From positions 1-64,000 of the forward strand of contig NZ_KB903550.1 in the NCBI RefSeq assembly GCF_000379805.1: a stretch of DNA of 64,000 bases, read 5' to 3'. Of this stretch, positions 28,123 to 37,433 are shown piece after piece. The stretch comes from Lewinella cohaerens DSM 23179. Its GTDB lineage: Bacteria; Bacteroidota; Bacteroidia; Chitinophagales; Saprospiraceae. The first letter of the stretch is position 1, and each line of letters opens with the position of its first letter. The translations under genes and the position numbers were made by a program. The notes under the pieces are model-generated. The model worked only from the letters and a program-made list of their open reading frames with translations, had not been told where the DNA came from and did not search any database.

Positions 28123-29913
28123 TTACTCAAATCGCTTCAAAGGCACTCCCGCAATTGCACGCAGCGAAGCGATAGATAACTGCCGGGCTATTGCTTCGGT
28201 CACCCCTTGATCAAGAAAATGGTCCTCGATTCTGACTTGCGCCTGGAAGTAAGCCATTTTCAGCGCCTGAGCTGTAGGCGCAAGGAGGGGGTCTGCCCCC
28301 GACCAGCGATCGACGTTGCGGAAAAGGTTCTGCTGCCAGGTTTCCAGTATCGTAGCTTCTGTAGCAGGCAGGCCTTGTGTTTGGTAATAAAGGATGTTTT
28401 GGCGGCCTGCTGCTTCCTGCAACGCTTCTGTTTGTGTGATAGCGGCCGGATTGAGATCCATCGCAATGGTTTGTAGCAATTGTACCTCGGGCCAGGCGGT
28501 AAAGGTGCCACAGTTTTCTTGCTGAAGCAGTCGGCGATAATCGCCCATTTGTTCTAACGCACTTTGGGTAGCGGCTGGATGCCGATCATTTACCCAGCAA
28601 GGCAGCAAGTAGCTCACCGCTGGGGCCGCGTGTACATAAAAGAGGTGAAGCAAGAGCTGATCTAGCCCCTGGTAAGCATAAGTAGCCCGATAATTGAATA
28701 CACTGGTGCTTACGCCACTATTCAAATAAGCAGCCTTAATGGCATCATTCATCAATTGATTGACCCCTGCGCTGGCCCCCAAGCTTGTAAACGAAAGATA
28801 GGCCTGATAAGCCAAGCCTATCGCTGTTTGATCACCTTCAATCACTAATGGTGCGTTGGGATCATAAGGCAACTCACGAATCGCTAGCTGTAAGGCATTT
28901 TGCTTTTTAGTAGCATTTACATTTTGGTAAAAGGGAATTAACTGTTGGTACTTCCGTACCGTAAAATCTTGCGTTCGCATCTGTTCGTATGCCTGGGTGG
29001 TACCTGTACCGTAATAACCATCTAGGCTACTTTGGTAGAAACCGCTATTCTTGAGCACGCGCTGTAGGGCTATAACGGAATTACGTTTTACATTACCTCT
29101 GATTTCTGGCAAGCGAGACACAGGCTTCTCCTCTGCTGAGCTTACCACGCTTACTGGCTGCTCAATAGGAGATGTTGTTGAATTGTTGGCAGGAGGAGTA
29201 GGGATAGTCGGAGTACTGGGGCGAGGTACAGTAGGAGGATTTTTAGTAATAATACCACTCTCTGAAACTTCCATTTCTTCCGGGCGAACAGGTGTTCCTG
29301 GCCCGCGAGCCTCCGTTGGAGGAACCGTATTTTGATCCGAAAGATTCAACGGAATAAGGTCTTCTTTGATACCTGTAGCTAAATTGGTCACCGGTAACAA
29401 GCGGCCACTATTAACCATTTTTACAAAAGCATCTTCAAAACCAAGACTGCGGATACGGGGAAGTTGAGCTTTGGCCGTTTCCACATCAGGAAAGGTACCT
29501 GTCAGTACTTTTACGGCGCCATCGGCCAATAAAACATTCAGCGGACCCGCTTTGCTCAGGTCTTGCCAGTTGATGACCTTACTTGAATAACGAGTAGCAA
29601 TTTGAATGACCGGTACATCTATACCTTGCGTATATTTTCCCGGAAGGGCCTGAGCACTGGTAAAGCCTTCCGCCTGTAGTGCTTCCACAACCCCTTCTGC
29701 GGCGGTAACTTTGGGGTACTGCCCAAGGAAAACTTGTTGTAAATTGCCTTCGCCTGTTTGTACGTAAAGAAAGCCCAATGAACGGATTTTAGAAAAATCC
29801 TGAGGCCGGACTTCTACAAACGAGCCCACAAACGCGGTATAATAATCTTGGCCAGTCAAAGGCTGCCAAATGGAGAAACTGCCAAGCAGTAGTAAAATAA
29901 GAAGTTTGTTCAT
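28123..29913 (-). CDS. exported SPOR-like and peptidoglycan-binding protein
   Basis: A 596-residue protein with a signal peptide (cleavage near LTG-QD). Two SPOR-like segments (about residues 25-90 and 100-170) have repeated G-F-V-x-V-x-x-G patterns, such as YYTAFVGSFVEV and VKVLTGTFPDVETAKAQL. Next come a Pro/Thr linker and a PG_binding_1 module (NVKRNSVIALQRVLKNSGF, then LDGYYGTGTTQAYEQM, about 275-315). A helical C-terminal domain of unknown type ends the protein. SPOR domains bind denuded glycan strands, so a periplasmic cell-wall role is likely. A MITE lies upstream of its start. Confidence 0.75.
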   Translation of the reverse strand: MNKLLILLLLGSFSIWQPLTGQDYYTAFVGSFVEVRPQDFSKIRSLGFLYVQTGEGNLQQVFLGQYPKVTAAEGVVEALQAEGFTSAQALPGKYTQGIDVPVIQIATRYSSKVINWQDLSKAGPLNVLLADGAVKVLTGTFPDVETAKAQLPRIRSLGFEDAFVKMVNSGRLLPVTNLATGIKEDLIPLNLSDQNTVPPTEARGPGTPVRPEEMEVSESGIITKNPPTVPRPSTPTIPTPPANNSTTSPIEQPVSVVSSAEEKPVSRLPEIRGNVKRNSVIALQRVLKNSGFYQSSLDGYYGTGTTQAYEQMRTQDFTVRKYQQLIPFYQNVNATKKQNALQLAIRELPYDPNAPLVIEGDQTAIGLAYQAYLSFTSLGASAGVNQLMNDAIKAAYLNSGVSTSVFNYRATYAYQGLDQLLLHLFYVHAAPAVSYLLPCWVNDRHPAATQSALEQMGDYRRLLQQENCGTFTAWPEVQLLQTIAMDLNPAAITQTEALQEAAGRQNILYYQTQGLPATEATILETWQQNLFRNVDRWSGADPLLAPTAQALKMAYFQAQVRIEDHFLDQGVTEAIARQLSIASLRAIAGVPLKRFE

Positions 29914-29956
29914 GCTATGCTATTTTGGTACCAGTAGTAAATAGGGTTCGGCAAAA

Positions 29957-30165
29957 TAAGAGCTTGTTTGGGAGTTTTGCGAACTAATTTTCAAAGAATT
30001 ACGGTTCTGACTAAGAAATTAAAGCCGAGCTTAGCGGGCTAAGTAAGGGTTTCATTTCGACGACAGGTTCGTAAGTCCTTGGAAATAAGGAAGCATCAAT
30101 CATTTTCTTTCCTCTAATTTGGGATATTTGTTTTTCACCAAATGAAATTCCCAAACAAGCTCTAA
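29957..30165. mobile_element. 203-bp MITE with IS5-like ends and TAA target duplication
   Basis: GAGCTTGTTTGGGA starts at 29960 and its exact inverse TCCCAAACAAGCTC ends at 30162. The match extends to 17 of 18 bases. Each end is flanked by TAA (29957-29959 and 30163-30165), consistent with the 3-bp TNA target duplication of some IS5-family subgroups. There is no transposase ORF inside, so it is a non-autonomous element or a heavily deleted IS. It occupies most of the space between the divergent SPOR-like and sigma factor genes. A partial copy of the right end occurs at 51442-51464. Confidence 0.75.
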
Positions 30166-30301
30166 ACGAATACATTATAGAAAAACGTATAGCTTGATAA
30201 AAAACGAATCCTGGCGTTAAACTTAAATGAAGTTTAGAAGTCCAAGTTTCTGGTGCTATGTAGAAACATCAGGTTATCATTAAACCCAAAAGCTGTTAAT
30301 A

Positions 30302-30853
30302 TTGCTACCAGCCGATACTGATCAGGAAATTTTGCGTCTTATGCAAGAGCCAGCTCAACGAGAGCGAGGCTTCCGGCTGTTGGTGAATACCTATGGTGAT
30401 CGGTTGTATCAGCATATTCGTCGCATGGTGCATACCCATGAGGATACTAACGATGTTTTGCAAAACGCTTTGGTAAAAGCCTATCGAGGCATCGAGCGAT
30501 TTCAGGGCAACAGCCAGTTGTATACGTGGTTGTACCGAATAGCGACCAATGAAGCACTCACTTTTTTGGAGCGCCGAAAAAGGCAGCGGCGTTTATTTGT
30601 GAGCCCCGGCAATGATGATTATGTATTGCCCGAAGCGCGTGCAGAATTACACATGGATGGTGCCTATGTGCGGGAACGACTGGATCAGGCTATCGCCCAA
30701 TTACCACCCAAGCAAAAAGCAGTATTCAGCTTGCGGTATTTTGAAGAAAAAAGCTACCAGGAGATGTCCGATATTTTCACCACTTCGGTAGGTGCTTTGA
30801 AAGCCAGTTACCACCATGCTGTTAAGAAAATTGAAGCCCAATTAAGTAAATAA
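30302..30853 (+). CDS. ECF-type RNA polymerase sigma factor
   Basis: The 183-residue protein has sigma region 2 (LVNTYGDRLYQHIRRMV, then DVLQNALVKAYRGI and YTWLYRIATNEALTFL) and region 4 (AIAQLPPKQKAVFSLRYFEEKSYQEMSDIF, about residues 125-155). The start at 30302 is TTG; the ATG at 30341 would remove little of region 2 but loses conserved N-terminal residues. It heads an operon with a single-pass anti-sigma-like protein and a Spy-like periplasmic protein. This arrangement is typical of envelope stress control in Bacteroidota. Confidence 0.88.
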   Translation: MLPADTDQEILRLMQEPAQRERGFRLLVNTYGDRLYQHIRRMVHTHEDTNDVLQNALVKAYRGIERFQGNSQLYTWLYRIATNEALTFLERRKRQRRLFVSPGNDDYVLPEARAELHMDGAYVRERLDQAIAQLPPKQKAVFSLRYFEEKSYQEMSDIFTTSVGALKASYHHAVKKIEAQLSK

Positions 30854-30902
30854 GAAACAGCACGAAAATAAAATCACAGTTTATTTTCTGCGCAATACTA
30901 AG
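30851..30902 (+). repeat. dispersed intergenic repeat, copy B
   Basis: Starts at the TAA of the sigma factor gene and ends directly before the ATG of the next gene. It carries AACAGCACGAAAATAAA and CAGTTTATTTTCTGCGCAATA as in copy A (4460-4518, minus strand), with a 7-nt gap and three substitutions relative to it. Confidence 0.75.
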
Positions 30903-31403
30903 ATGAAAGAGCAAAAAAATATCAGGCAAGAACTCCGCGAACAAAAAGCGGAATACTTGTTAGAAAAGCAAGGGGGAATCCCGCAATGGGAACTCCCGTC
31001 TGGCTATCTTGATCAGTTGACGGACGAGGTACTGAATGCGACGACAGCTAAACCCAAAGCTGGTAAAATTGTTCGTTTTAATCGCTTTTTGCGGATGGCC
31101 GCAGCTGCGGTGGTCGTACTTGCACTTGGTTACTGGTATTGGTATCCACAAAATGCTGGTACTACTTTGACCGCCTCTGCGGAACCAGACTGGAGTGGCA
31201 TTTCGACAGAAGACCTTCAAGACTATGTAGCCAGTAACCTTGATGATTTTGAGGTAGACTTGTTAGCTGCATCTGCTGTGGAAGCCGATAACGAGATGGT
31301 TCCGGGCACCGGTATCAGCACAGAAGCCATTGAAGAATACCTGGAAGCAGAAGACTGGCTGGATGAGATGGACGTTTCAGAGCTTTTTGATGAAAACATT
31401 TAA
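30903..31403 (+). CDS. putative anti-sigma factor, single-pass membrane protein
   Basis: The 166-residue product has a cytoplasmic N-terminal ~60 residues with a PxGYLDQLTDEVL segment, one membrane helix (MAAAAVVVLALGYWYWY, about residues 63-80) and an acidic periplasmic tail. This is the usual layout of anti-sigma factors encoded after ECF sigma genes, although no ZAS zinc motif is present. It follows the sigma gene by 49 nt, all of which is the dispersed repeat. The next gene starts 19 nt after its stop. Confidence 0.7.
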   Translation: MKEQKNIRQELREQKAEYLLEKQGGIPQWELPSGYLDQLTDEVLNATTAKPKAGKIVRFNRFLRMAAAAVVVLALGYWYWYPQNAGTTLTASAEPDWSGISTEDLQDYVASNLDDFEVDLLAASAVEADNEMVPGTGISTEAIEEYLEAEDWLDEMDVSELFDENI

Positions 31404-31422
31404 TAAAAACGACAGTAAAGTC

Positions 31423-31878
31423 ATGATAATACAGAAACTATCGCTCCTACTATGCTGCGTAATACTCACTTTGAGCACCCGTGCTCAAGATGGAGACTGG
31501 GTGCCGGAAAACGATCAGATTCGCGCGCAACGTGCGGCTTACATCACCCAACGTCTGAAACTGAACAGTACAGAGGCCGCCCATTTTTGGCAGGTATTTA
31601 ATGAATATGAGGCCGAAAAAGCAAGCCTCAAACAATCTTTTCGCACAGAAAGATCACGCCCTACTACTGAGGCCGAAGCCGACCAGTTGATCTTACGCCG
31701 ACTCGAGCTAGATGAAGCCATGCTGCAACTAAAACGCCAGTTTTACACTGACGTAAGAACAAAAGTTCCGGCACGTAAACTTATGCTGTTGCCCCAGGCT
31801 GAAACGGAATTTAAAAGAGATTTACTACGTCAAATTCGAGACCGCCGACAACAATCCGGTAGAAGTAGTGGCGGATAG
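31423..31878 (+). CDS. Spy/CpxP-like periplasmic protein
   Basis: The 151-residue product (start ATG 31423) has a signal peptide (cleavage near TRA-QD). A charged helical mature part follows, with QRAAYITQRLKLNSTEAAHFWQVFNEYEAEK, and later LLPQAETEFKRDLLRQIRDRR. This resembles the small helical Spy/CpxP-type chaperone or stress sensors found after sigma/anti-sigma pairs in Bacteroidota. Family membership is inferred from composition and context, since the LTxxQ motifs are weak. The reading frame extends upstream to 31330, but that part overlaps the anti-sigma gene in another frame. Confidence 0.65.
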   Translation: MIIQKLSLLLCCVILTLSTRAQDGDWVPENDQIRAQRAAYITQRLKLNSTEAAHFWQVFNEYEAEKASLKQSFRTERSRPTTEAEADQLILRRLELDEAMLQLKRQFYTDVRTKVPARKLMLLPQAETEFKRDLLRQIRDRRQQSGRSSGG

Positions 31879-31884
31879 CCATAA

Positions 31885-31892
31885 TACTTTTG
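31885..31892 (+). promoter_or_regulatory. candidate -7 element for the TPR gene
   Basis: TACTTTTG matches TAnnTTTG just downstream of the Spy-like gene. It would start a transcript of the TPR gene with a leader of roughly 115 nt. Confidence 0.4.
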
Positions 31893-32015
31893 TATCTTGT
31901 ATGGAATGATTCATTTCTTTTGCTTTGTTTTGTAACAAACTAGCTGCTTTCTTACGTATAATATAGGAAGCCCCGAGAGGTAGCTACAAGATTGATTCCA
32001 GTCCAACACAAAGAT

Positions 32016-33419
32016 ATGAATAGACGAAGAAAAGGTGATTGGGACACCAGGATTGTTGACTTGGTAACCGCCTACGAAACAGGTGAGTCCACGGCTTTTC
32101 TGGATGTTGAAGCTTATCATGATTTGATAGAATACTATCAGAACGAAGAGCAGTTTGAAAAAGCCCTCACGGTCGCCCGTCTTGCTTGCGAACAATACAA
32201 GTTCTCTACTGATTTTTACGTGCAGCAAGCCCAGCTTCTGATCTATACCAACCGACATACACAGGCGCTCGAAATTTTAGAGCTGGCCCTTACCTTTGCT
32301 CCCGGCGATTTTGAACTCAATTTACTCTTAGCGGAAGCATTTATTCGTACCGGAAAAAACCAGGCAGGATTAGCACGCCTGGCTCCCTACAAACTACAGG
32401 CAAGTGCGGAAGACCTGAGTGAAATACTATTGGTTGAATCGATAGCCTACGAACGGCAAGGGCAGTACGAGCACATGTTCTATGCGCTAAAAGCAGCGCT
32501 AGAGGCCGACTTGACCAATGAACGAGCCCTGGAAAGAGTGAGCCTTTGCACAGACTTCTGCCGCAAGCATGAAGAAGCTTGTGTTCTTTACAATAAGATT
32601 ATTGACGAAGACCCTTACAATGCTTTTGCTTGGTATTACCTGGGGCAAGCGCTCGTGTATTTGCGAAAATCAGAAGAGGCGCTGGAAGCCTACGAGTATG
32701 CGTTTCTTGCTGACCCTGATTTTGAAGAAGCTTACCTCGAATTCGCTGAGCTATCCTTCGAAAACCATCAGCCCGATAAAGCGCTTGAGACGTACAATGA
32801 GATGGCCGAACGGTTTGGCACCGATGGCGACTTACTGCTTCGTATGGGCAGTTGTTACCATGAGATGTACCAGCACGAAACGGCTATCGCTTACCTTGAG
32901 CAAGCCGCCCGCATTGAGCCGCACAATGATGAAGTGATCTTTAAGATTGGCGAATGCTATGCTGCCCAGGAAAAGTGGGCGGTAGCTTTGAGTTTCTTTC
33001 GCAAAGCTATTCGGATGAACGGCGAAGACGAAAACTATTATCAGGCATTGGCCGAAGCTGCTTTCTCTGTTAGTGACTTCGACTTAGCAGAAAAAGCCTA
33101 TGATGAAGCGCTCGATCTTGCACCAGATAACAGCCAGCTATGGCTCGACCTCGCATGGTTTTACCTCGAAATGCTGAGGCCACAAGATGCGTTAAAGGTG
33201 CTGGAAGAGGCCAATGAAACCTTGTACGAAGCCGAAATTGCCTACAGTTACATTGCCTGTTTGCTTGCCAGCGGCCAACGCCAGCAAGCCTTGGCCAAGT
33301 TAGCCGAAGTCTTGCTAGATTATTATTCAGAACACGCTTACCTCTTCGATTGGCAACCGCTATTGCGGAGTGACTCGGAAGTAAATGCGGTTATTAGTTT
33401 GTATAGGCCGGAGGCCTGA
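32016..33419 (+). CDS. tetratricopeptide repeat protein
   Basis: A 467-residue protein built almost wholly of TPR helical pairs, about ten to twelve repeats, with motifs such as AWYYLGQALVYLRKSEEALEAYEYAFLADP and LLRMGSCYHEM. It has no signal peptide or membrane helix, so it is predicted cytoplasmic, a protein-interaction scaffold of unknown partner. ATG 32016 (MNRRRKGDW) is preferred to the TTG at 31992. Its stop is the last core-like sequence before the AT-rich accessory block. Confidence 0.85.
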   Translation: MNRRRKGDWDTRIVDLVTAYETGESTAFLDVEAYHDLIEYYQNEEQFEKALTVARLACEQYKFSTDFYVQQAQLLIYTNRHTQALEILELALTFAPGDFELNLLLAEAFIRTGKNQAGLARLAPYKLQASAEDLSEILLVESIAYERQGQYEHMFYALKAALEADLTNERALERVSLCTDFCRKHEEACVLYNKIIDEDPYNAFAWYYLGQALVYLRKSEEALEAYEYAFLADPDFEEAYLEFAELSFENHQPDKALETYNEMAERFGTDGDLLLRMGSCYHEMYQHETAIAYLEQAARIEPHNDEVIFKIGECYAAQEKWAVALSFFRKAIRMNGEDENYYQALAEAAFSVSDFDLAEKAYDEALDLAPDNSQLWLDLAWFYLEMLRPQDALKVLEEANETLYEAEIAYSYIACLLASGQRQQALAKLAEVLLDYYSEHAYLFDWQPLLRSDSEVNAVISLYRPEA

Positions 33420-33458
33420 TTAGGCCTTAGTTGGGCTTTCTGTATTTCGCGTAAGTCC

Positions 33459-33497
33459 AACTAGGTGTTGCGCATAAAAACAAGTTAGCGGTCATGA
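33459..33497 (+). repeat. left end of the first cassette-like unit
   Basis: GTTAGCGGTC at 33484-33493 (GTTAGCGGTCaTGA at 33484-33497) is the exact inverse of GACCGCTAAC at 37356-37365. Upstream, GTCCAAC (33457-33463) fits RYYYAAC, so the junction could be read as a short R''/R' pair of a recombination site. It lies 22 nt before the GTG start of the nSTAND gene. Confidence 0.6.
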
Positions 33498-33515
33498 AAA
33501 ATAAAAAAGAAAAGA

Positions 33516-36500
33516 GTGAGTAGATTTCAAGCGATAGAAAATGAACTTAAATCAATAAATGGAACAGTCTTCCAAGAGCTGTGTGATAGCTATTTGAAGC
33601 TAAAGAACAAGAACTATCTTGCATTTTCACGAACAGGAAGTCAGACAGGGAAACAGAAAACAACAAAAGGTACACCCGACTCATTCTTCCTCTTGCCAAA
33701 TGGAAATTACTTATTCGTTGAAATCACAACAGATATAAGTACTAAAGATAAATTGGCAAATGATATTCGAGCATGCTTTAATTTTAAGAAAACAAAAGTA
33801 CCAATCAACAAAGTTGAAGAAATCGTCCTCTGCATAAACTGGAATATTGACCAAAAAGAAATTCTCAAATTAAATACTCTAGTCAAAAGGTATAACAATA
33901 ATGTAACCGTTCGATACCTCATGCTCCAAGAATTGGCAATTGAGCTTCATTTAAATCATAGAGATTTAGCACACGAATATTTGGGGTTGCCATTGGATAC
34001 TGGACAAATCGTATCAATGGAGACATTTATCGGCGAATACAATAAAGCGTCTAAGGGTATTTCTACTCCCTTGAATAATACATTTTTACATAGAGAGAAT
34101 GAATTTAATCAATTACGGCAAGCGATTCACGAAAATGATTTTGTAATATTAACTGGTGCACCTGGTGTTGGAAAAACTAAATTGGCACTTGAAGGGATAA
34201 AAGGGTTTCTTGCAGATAACTTGTCATTTGGAGCTTATTGCATCTCATATAAGCATCATACATTATTAGACGATTTATTTCAATACTTTGACTCAGAAAA
34301 AGATTATGTACTTTTTGTTGATGACGCAAATAGAATAGATGCTTTTAATCAGATAACAGGCTTTTACAGAGCTATTAGGAAAGGGCAATTAAAAGTAGTT
34401 ATTACAGTCCGCGATTATGCCTTTCAAGAAATTGGAATATTATGTCAAGAATTTTTTCCAAAAAGGCTCGATTTAGAAAAGTTTTCAGATGAACAAGTAA
34501 CTGATATAATTAAAGCAGATCCATTTAATATCTTAAATCCTGATTATCATAAAGAAATTGTAAGAATTGCGGACGGTAACCCGAGACTTGCAATTATGAC
34601 TGCTTTACTTGCCAGAGCTGAACAAAATATTTACGCTCTTCATGATGTGTCAGATTTGTTTGAAAACTATTTTTCAACATTCATTAAAGATGATGGCGAA
34701 TTTGCAAAAGAATTAAACATAAAATGCCTCGGCTTGATAGCATTTTTCTTTACAATTCCATATAAGAATAAGGAAATAACAGAATCGATTCTTAGGAGTT
34801 TCGATATTGTGTATTCTGATTTTATAGATGTTATTGATAAGTTAGACCAGTTGGAATTAGTAGAGATACAATTTGAACACGTTAAAATACCTGAACAAAA
34901 TCTCTCCACATACTTTTTTTATAAAGCATTCATAAAAGACAACTTACTTTCCTTTGAGATTTTACTCAATAGGTACTTTGATGAGAACAGTACACGATTT
35001 AACGATTGTGTAATTCCTGCTAATAATACATTTGGTTCAAGGAATGTAATGGACAAGCTACTCCCACACTTGCAAAATTATTGGCAGCATATTAAGAATG
35101 ATAAAGAAAAGGCGTTCAAATTCTTATCTACATTTTGGTTCTATTTAATGAACGAATCAATTGAATTTATATATTCAATAGTAGCATCTTTACCAGACAA
35201 TTCTAATACGACATATGAGGTCGCATATGAAAATAATGCCTTTTCGTATCAAAAGAATGAGGTGATCGAACTTTTAGGCGAATTCTTTCGATTCCCAAGT
35301 GAATATTTAAAAGATTCACTTGAGTTAGCATTTGAGTACTCAAGGAAGAAGCCCGAGCATCTACCAGAACTAATTCATAAGATTAGGGAGAAAATGACCT
35401 TCGATAGAGAAGATATGAGGCATCGCCCTACTCGACAAAATGTTTTATTTGAGATATTAATAAGTGGTTTAAATAATAGTGACTCATTATTGTCAGTAGC
35501 CTTTTATGAATTGTCAAAAACCTTTTTGAAATATAAATTTCAACATACAAAGGGAGGTAGAAATCATTCCTTTTACTGGTATCATTATTCAATTCCTAAT
35601 AGCCCACTAATCCAAGAATTTCGTACAAACATTTGGAATTCACTTGAAAAAAATTGGGATGCAGACCCTATAAATTCATTTGAGTTGTTGAAAAGTTATT
35701 CAAACGTAACTCCTGATGTAACAAAAGAAATAATGGAGTTTGATATTCTATTCATAGTCAAAATAATTAAAGAAAAACTTACCCCCTCTTCATTCGAGCA
35801 TTGTAAATATGTTCAGGACCAAATAAGGTGGTGCAATAGAAATTCGGTAACTCATATTTCATTCTCATCATTCTCATCGTCATTTACCAATCCAATGTAT
35901 GAAGACTACTTAAAGATTGATTGGGATAAATTTAGAGATAAAGAGATGTTTGAGTTTGATGATTACCGAGAATATGAAAAACTAAAGGAAGCAGAAATAC
36001 GAAGTAACTTTATCTTTAAAGACTTCAAAGAGCTTGAAAAGTTCTACGATACTTTCATGTATTTGAAGAAAGTTGCGAAAAATGACTGGCAATACAATAC
36101 AACTCTTGACCTCGTTGTAGATGAAAATTGTAAAAATGATTTTGAGATAGGTTGTCAAATTTTTAGTAAAGTTATAAGTGAAAACAATGAAACGAACTAT
36201 ATACCAAGAGTTCCCTTTAGAAACCATCTAAATACAAAAGAAAAAGTATCACGAATTTGGGAGATTATACAAGGGCAGAAAGGTGGTGAGTCAGGGTTTC
36301 TTATGAAGCTATTACCCTCACGATTAATTGATATGCTTGGAATATCGAACCCAACAATAAGCCATGACACCCAACGAGAATTTAATAGTAAAAGACAATG
36401 GGAGTTATCATTCTATGACAACTTAGATGAATCACTCATCAGTAAAGATTATGTTGACCATTTGATTCACACAATTAGCAGCATAAAACAAGCAAGAACA

Positions 36501-37346
36501 ATCCACTTTGACCGCTTAAAAAGATTTCTACTTATTGAACCTAATTTATTCCAAAAAATATTAGAAACTATATTTGACAAGAATGAAAAGGAAAGTACTA
36601 ATATCCAAGTTTGGATGGACTTTTTTAGTACCCATTTTGACCAATTGGGAGATGATTTTGAACTAATCAAACAATCATATATCCAGCAAAATGATATTCA
36701 AAATCATTTTGATCATGAAGGGAAAGGATTCTTGAACATCCTAAAACAAGAACCGAATTTTCTTTTTGAGTATGTTGATAATTTATACCAAGATAAACGA
36801 CTTAGTGTCTCCGCAGACCATAGAAATTTTGCTTTCATATGGCAGGTTGATAACATAGAACCTGTATTAGAAAATGTTTTTAATTTAGTTGATGAAAAAG
36901 AACCATACTTCGGCATTGGAGATCATTTTTGCAACTCATTTTTTAGAAATTTGAAAGAAGAAATAAAAAATAGAGCTAAACACTTTCTAATTGACTATAT
37001 AAGTAAATATTACTCTGATTCAAGTAAGATGAATATTGTAGTTGACATTGCAAGAAACTCTATGAATGAGATATTCGAGGAGGTATTGCTGTTGTTTATT
37101 TCCTTATGCCAAGATAGAGAATTGTTTTCTGAAATTTGGTGGAGAGGAAACGGCGGAACATATTCAGGAGATGTGATAATCGCCGACATAGAAATGGCAG
37201 ATTGGAAGAATATCCAATCAATAATTGAGAAGTCTGATGTTGGAATTAAGTTGATTCCAATAAAGACCTACATTAATGAAAAAATCGAGCAGTGTAATAA
37301 GAGTGGCGATTGGGAACGACAGAGAAGATTTATGAGCAAATATTAA
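33516..37346 (+). CDS. nuclease-nSTAND3-type NTPase, probable defence protein
   Basis: The 1276-residue protein begins with a restriction-endonuclease-like domain (about 1-165): GTPDS (52-56) followed by VEITT, with D55 and E69 as likely metal ligands and Thr where the usual Lys of ExK stands. Then comes a STAND NTPase of the nSTAND3 type: HRENEF, Walker A GAPGVGKT (214-221), Walker B LFVDDAN (266-272), TVRDYA (298-303) and GNPRLAIM (354-361). The last ~900 residues are helical and unrecognised, probably a sensor or scaffold. Such nuclease-STAND proteins resemble Avs-like anti-phage effectors. Start is GTG 33516. It is much more AT-rich than its neighbours and bracketed by inverted repeats. 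Confidence 0.78.
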   Translation: MSRFQAIENELKSINGTVFQELCDSYLKLKNKNYLAFSRTGSQTGKQKTTKGTPDSFFLLPNGNYLFVEITTDISTKDKLANDIRACFNFKKTKVPINKVEEIVLCINWNIDQKEILKLNTLVKRYNNNVTVRYLMLQELAIELHLNHRDLAHEYLGLPLDTGQIVSMETFIGEYNKASKGISTPLNNTFLHRENEFNQLRQAIHENDFVILTGAPGVGKTKLALEGIKGFLADNLSFGAYCISYKHHTLLDDLFQYFDSEKDYVLFVDDANRIDAFNQITGFYRAIRKGQLKVVITVRDYAFQEIGILCQEFFPKRLDLEKFSDEQVTDIIKADPFNILNPDYHKEIVRIADGNPRLAIMTALLARAEQNIYALHDVSDLFENYFSTFIKDDGEFAKELNIKCLGLIAFFFTIPYKNKEITESILRSFDIVYSDFIDVIDKLDQLELVEIQFEHVKIPEQNLSTYFFYKAFIKDNLLSFEILLNRYFDENSTRFNDCVIPANNTFGSRNVMDKLLPHLQNYWQHIKNDKEKAFKFLSTFWFYLMNESIEFIYSIVASLPDNSNTTYEVAYENNAFSYQKNEVIELLGEFFRFPSEYLKDSLELAFEYSRKKPEHLPELIHKIREKMTFDREDMRHRPTRQNVLFEILISGLNNSDSLLSVAFYELSKTFLKYKFQHTKGGRNHSFYWYHYSIPNSPLIQEFRTNIWNSLEKNWDADPINSFELLKSYSNVTPDVTKEIMEFDILFIVKIIKEKLTPSSFEHCKYVQDQIRWCNRNSVTHISFSSFSSSFTNPMYEDYLKIDWDKFRDKEMFEFDDYREYEKLKEAEIRSNFIFKDFKELEKFYDTFMYLKKVAKNDWQYNTTLDLVVDENCKNDFEIGCQIFSKVISENNETNYIPRVPFRNHLNTKEKVSRIWEIIQGQKGGESGFLMKLLPSRLIDMLGISNPTISHDTQREFNSKRQWELSFYDNLDESLISKDYVDHLIHTISSIKQARTIHFDRLKRFLLIEPNLFQKILETIFDKNEKESTNIQVWMDFFSTHFDQLGDDFELIKQSYIQQNDIQNHFDHEGKGFLNILKQEPNFLFEYVDNLYQDKRLSVSADHRNFAFIWQVDNIEPVLENVFNLVDEKEPYFGIGDHFCNSFFRNLKEEIKNRAKHFLIDYISKYYSDSSKMNIVVDIARNSMNEIFEEVLLLFISLCQDRELFSEIWWRGNGGTYSGDVIIADIEMADWKNIQSIIEKSDVGIKLIPIKTYINEKIEQCNKSGDWERQRRFMSKY

Positions 37347-37351
37347 AAAAA

Positions 37352-37386
37352 TCACGACCGCTAACAAGCCCTAGCCGTTAGGTGTA
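37352..37386. repeat. junction between two cassette-like units
   Basis: TCACGACCGCTAAC (37352-37365) is the inverse (13 of 14) of the start of the nSTAND unit at 33484. After 11 nt, GTTAGGTGTA (37377-37386) begins the VWA unit and is the exact inverse of TACACCTAAC at 39027-39036. GTTAGGT fits the GTTRRRY core of integron recombination sites. The whole junction is only about 25-35 bp, shorter than known attC sites. Confidence 0.65.
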
Positions 37387-37433
37387 AAATTAGAATTGAT
37401 TAACTTTAATCCAATAGTATAACGAATATATTT

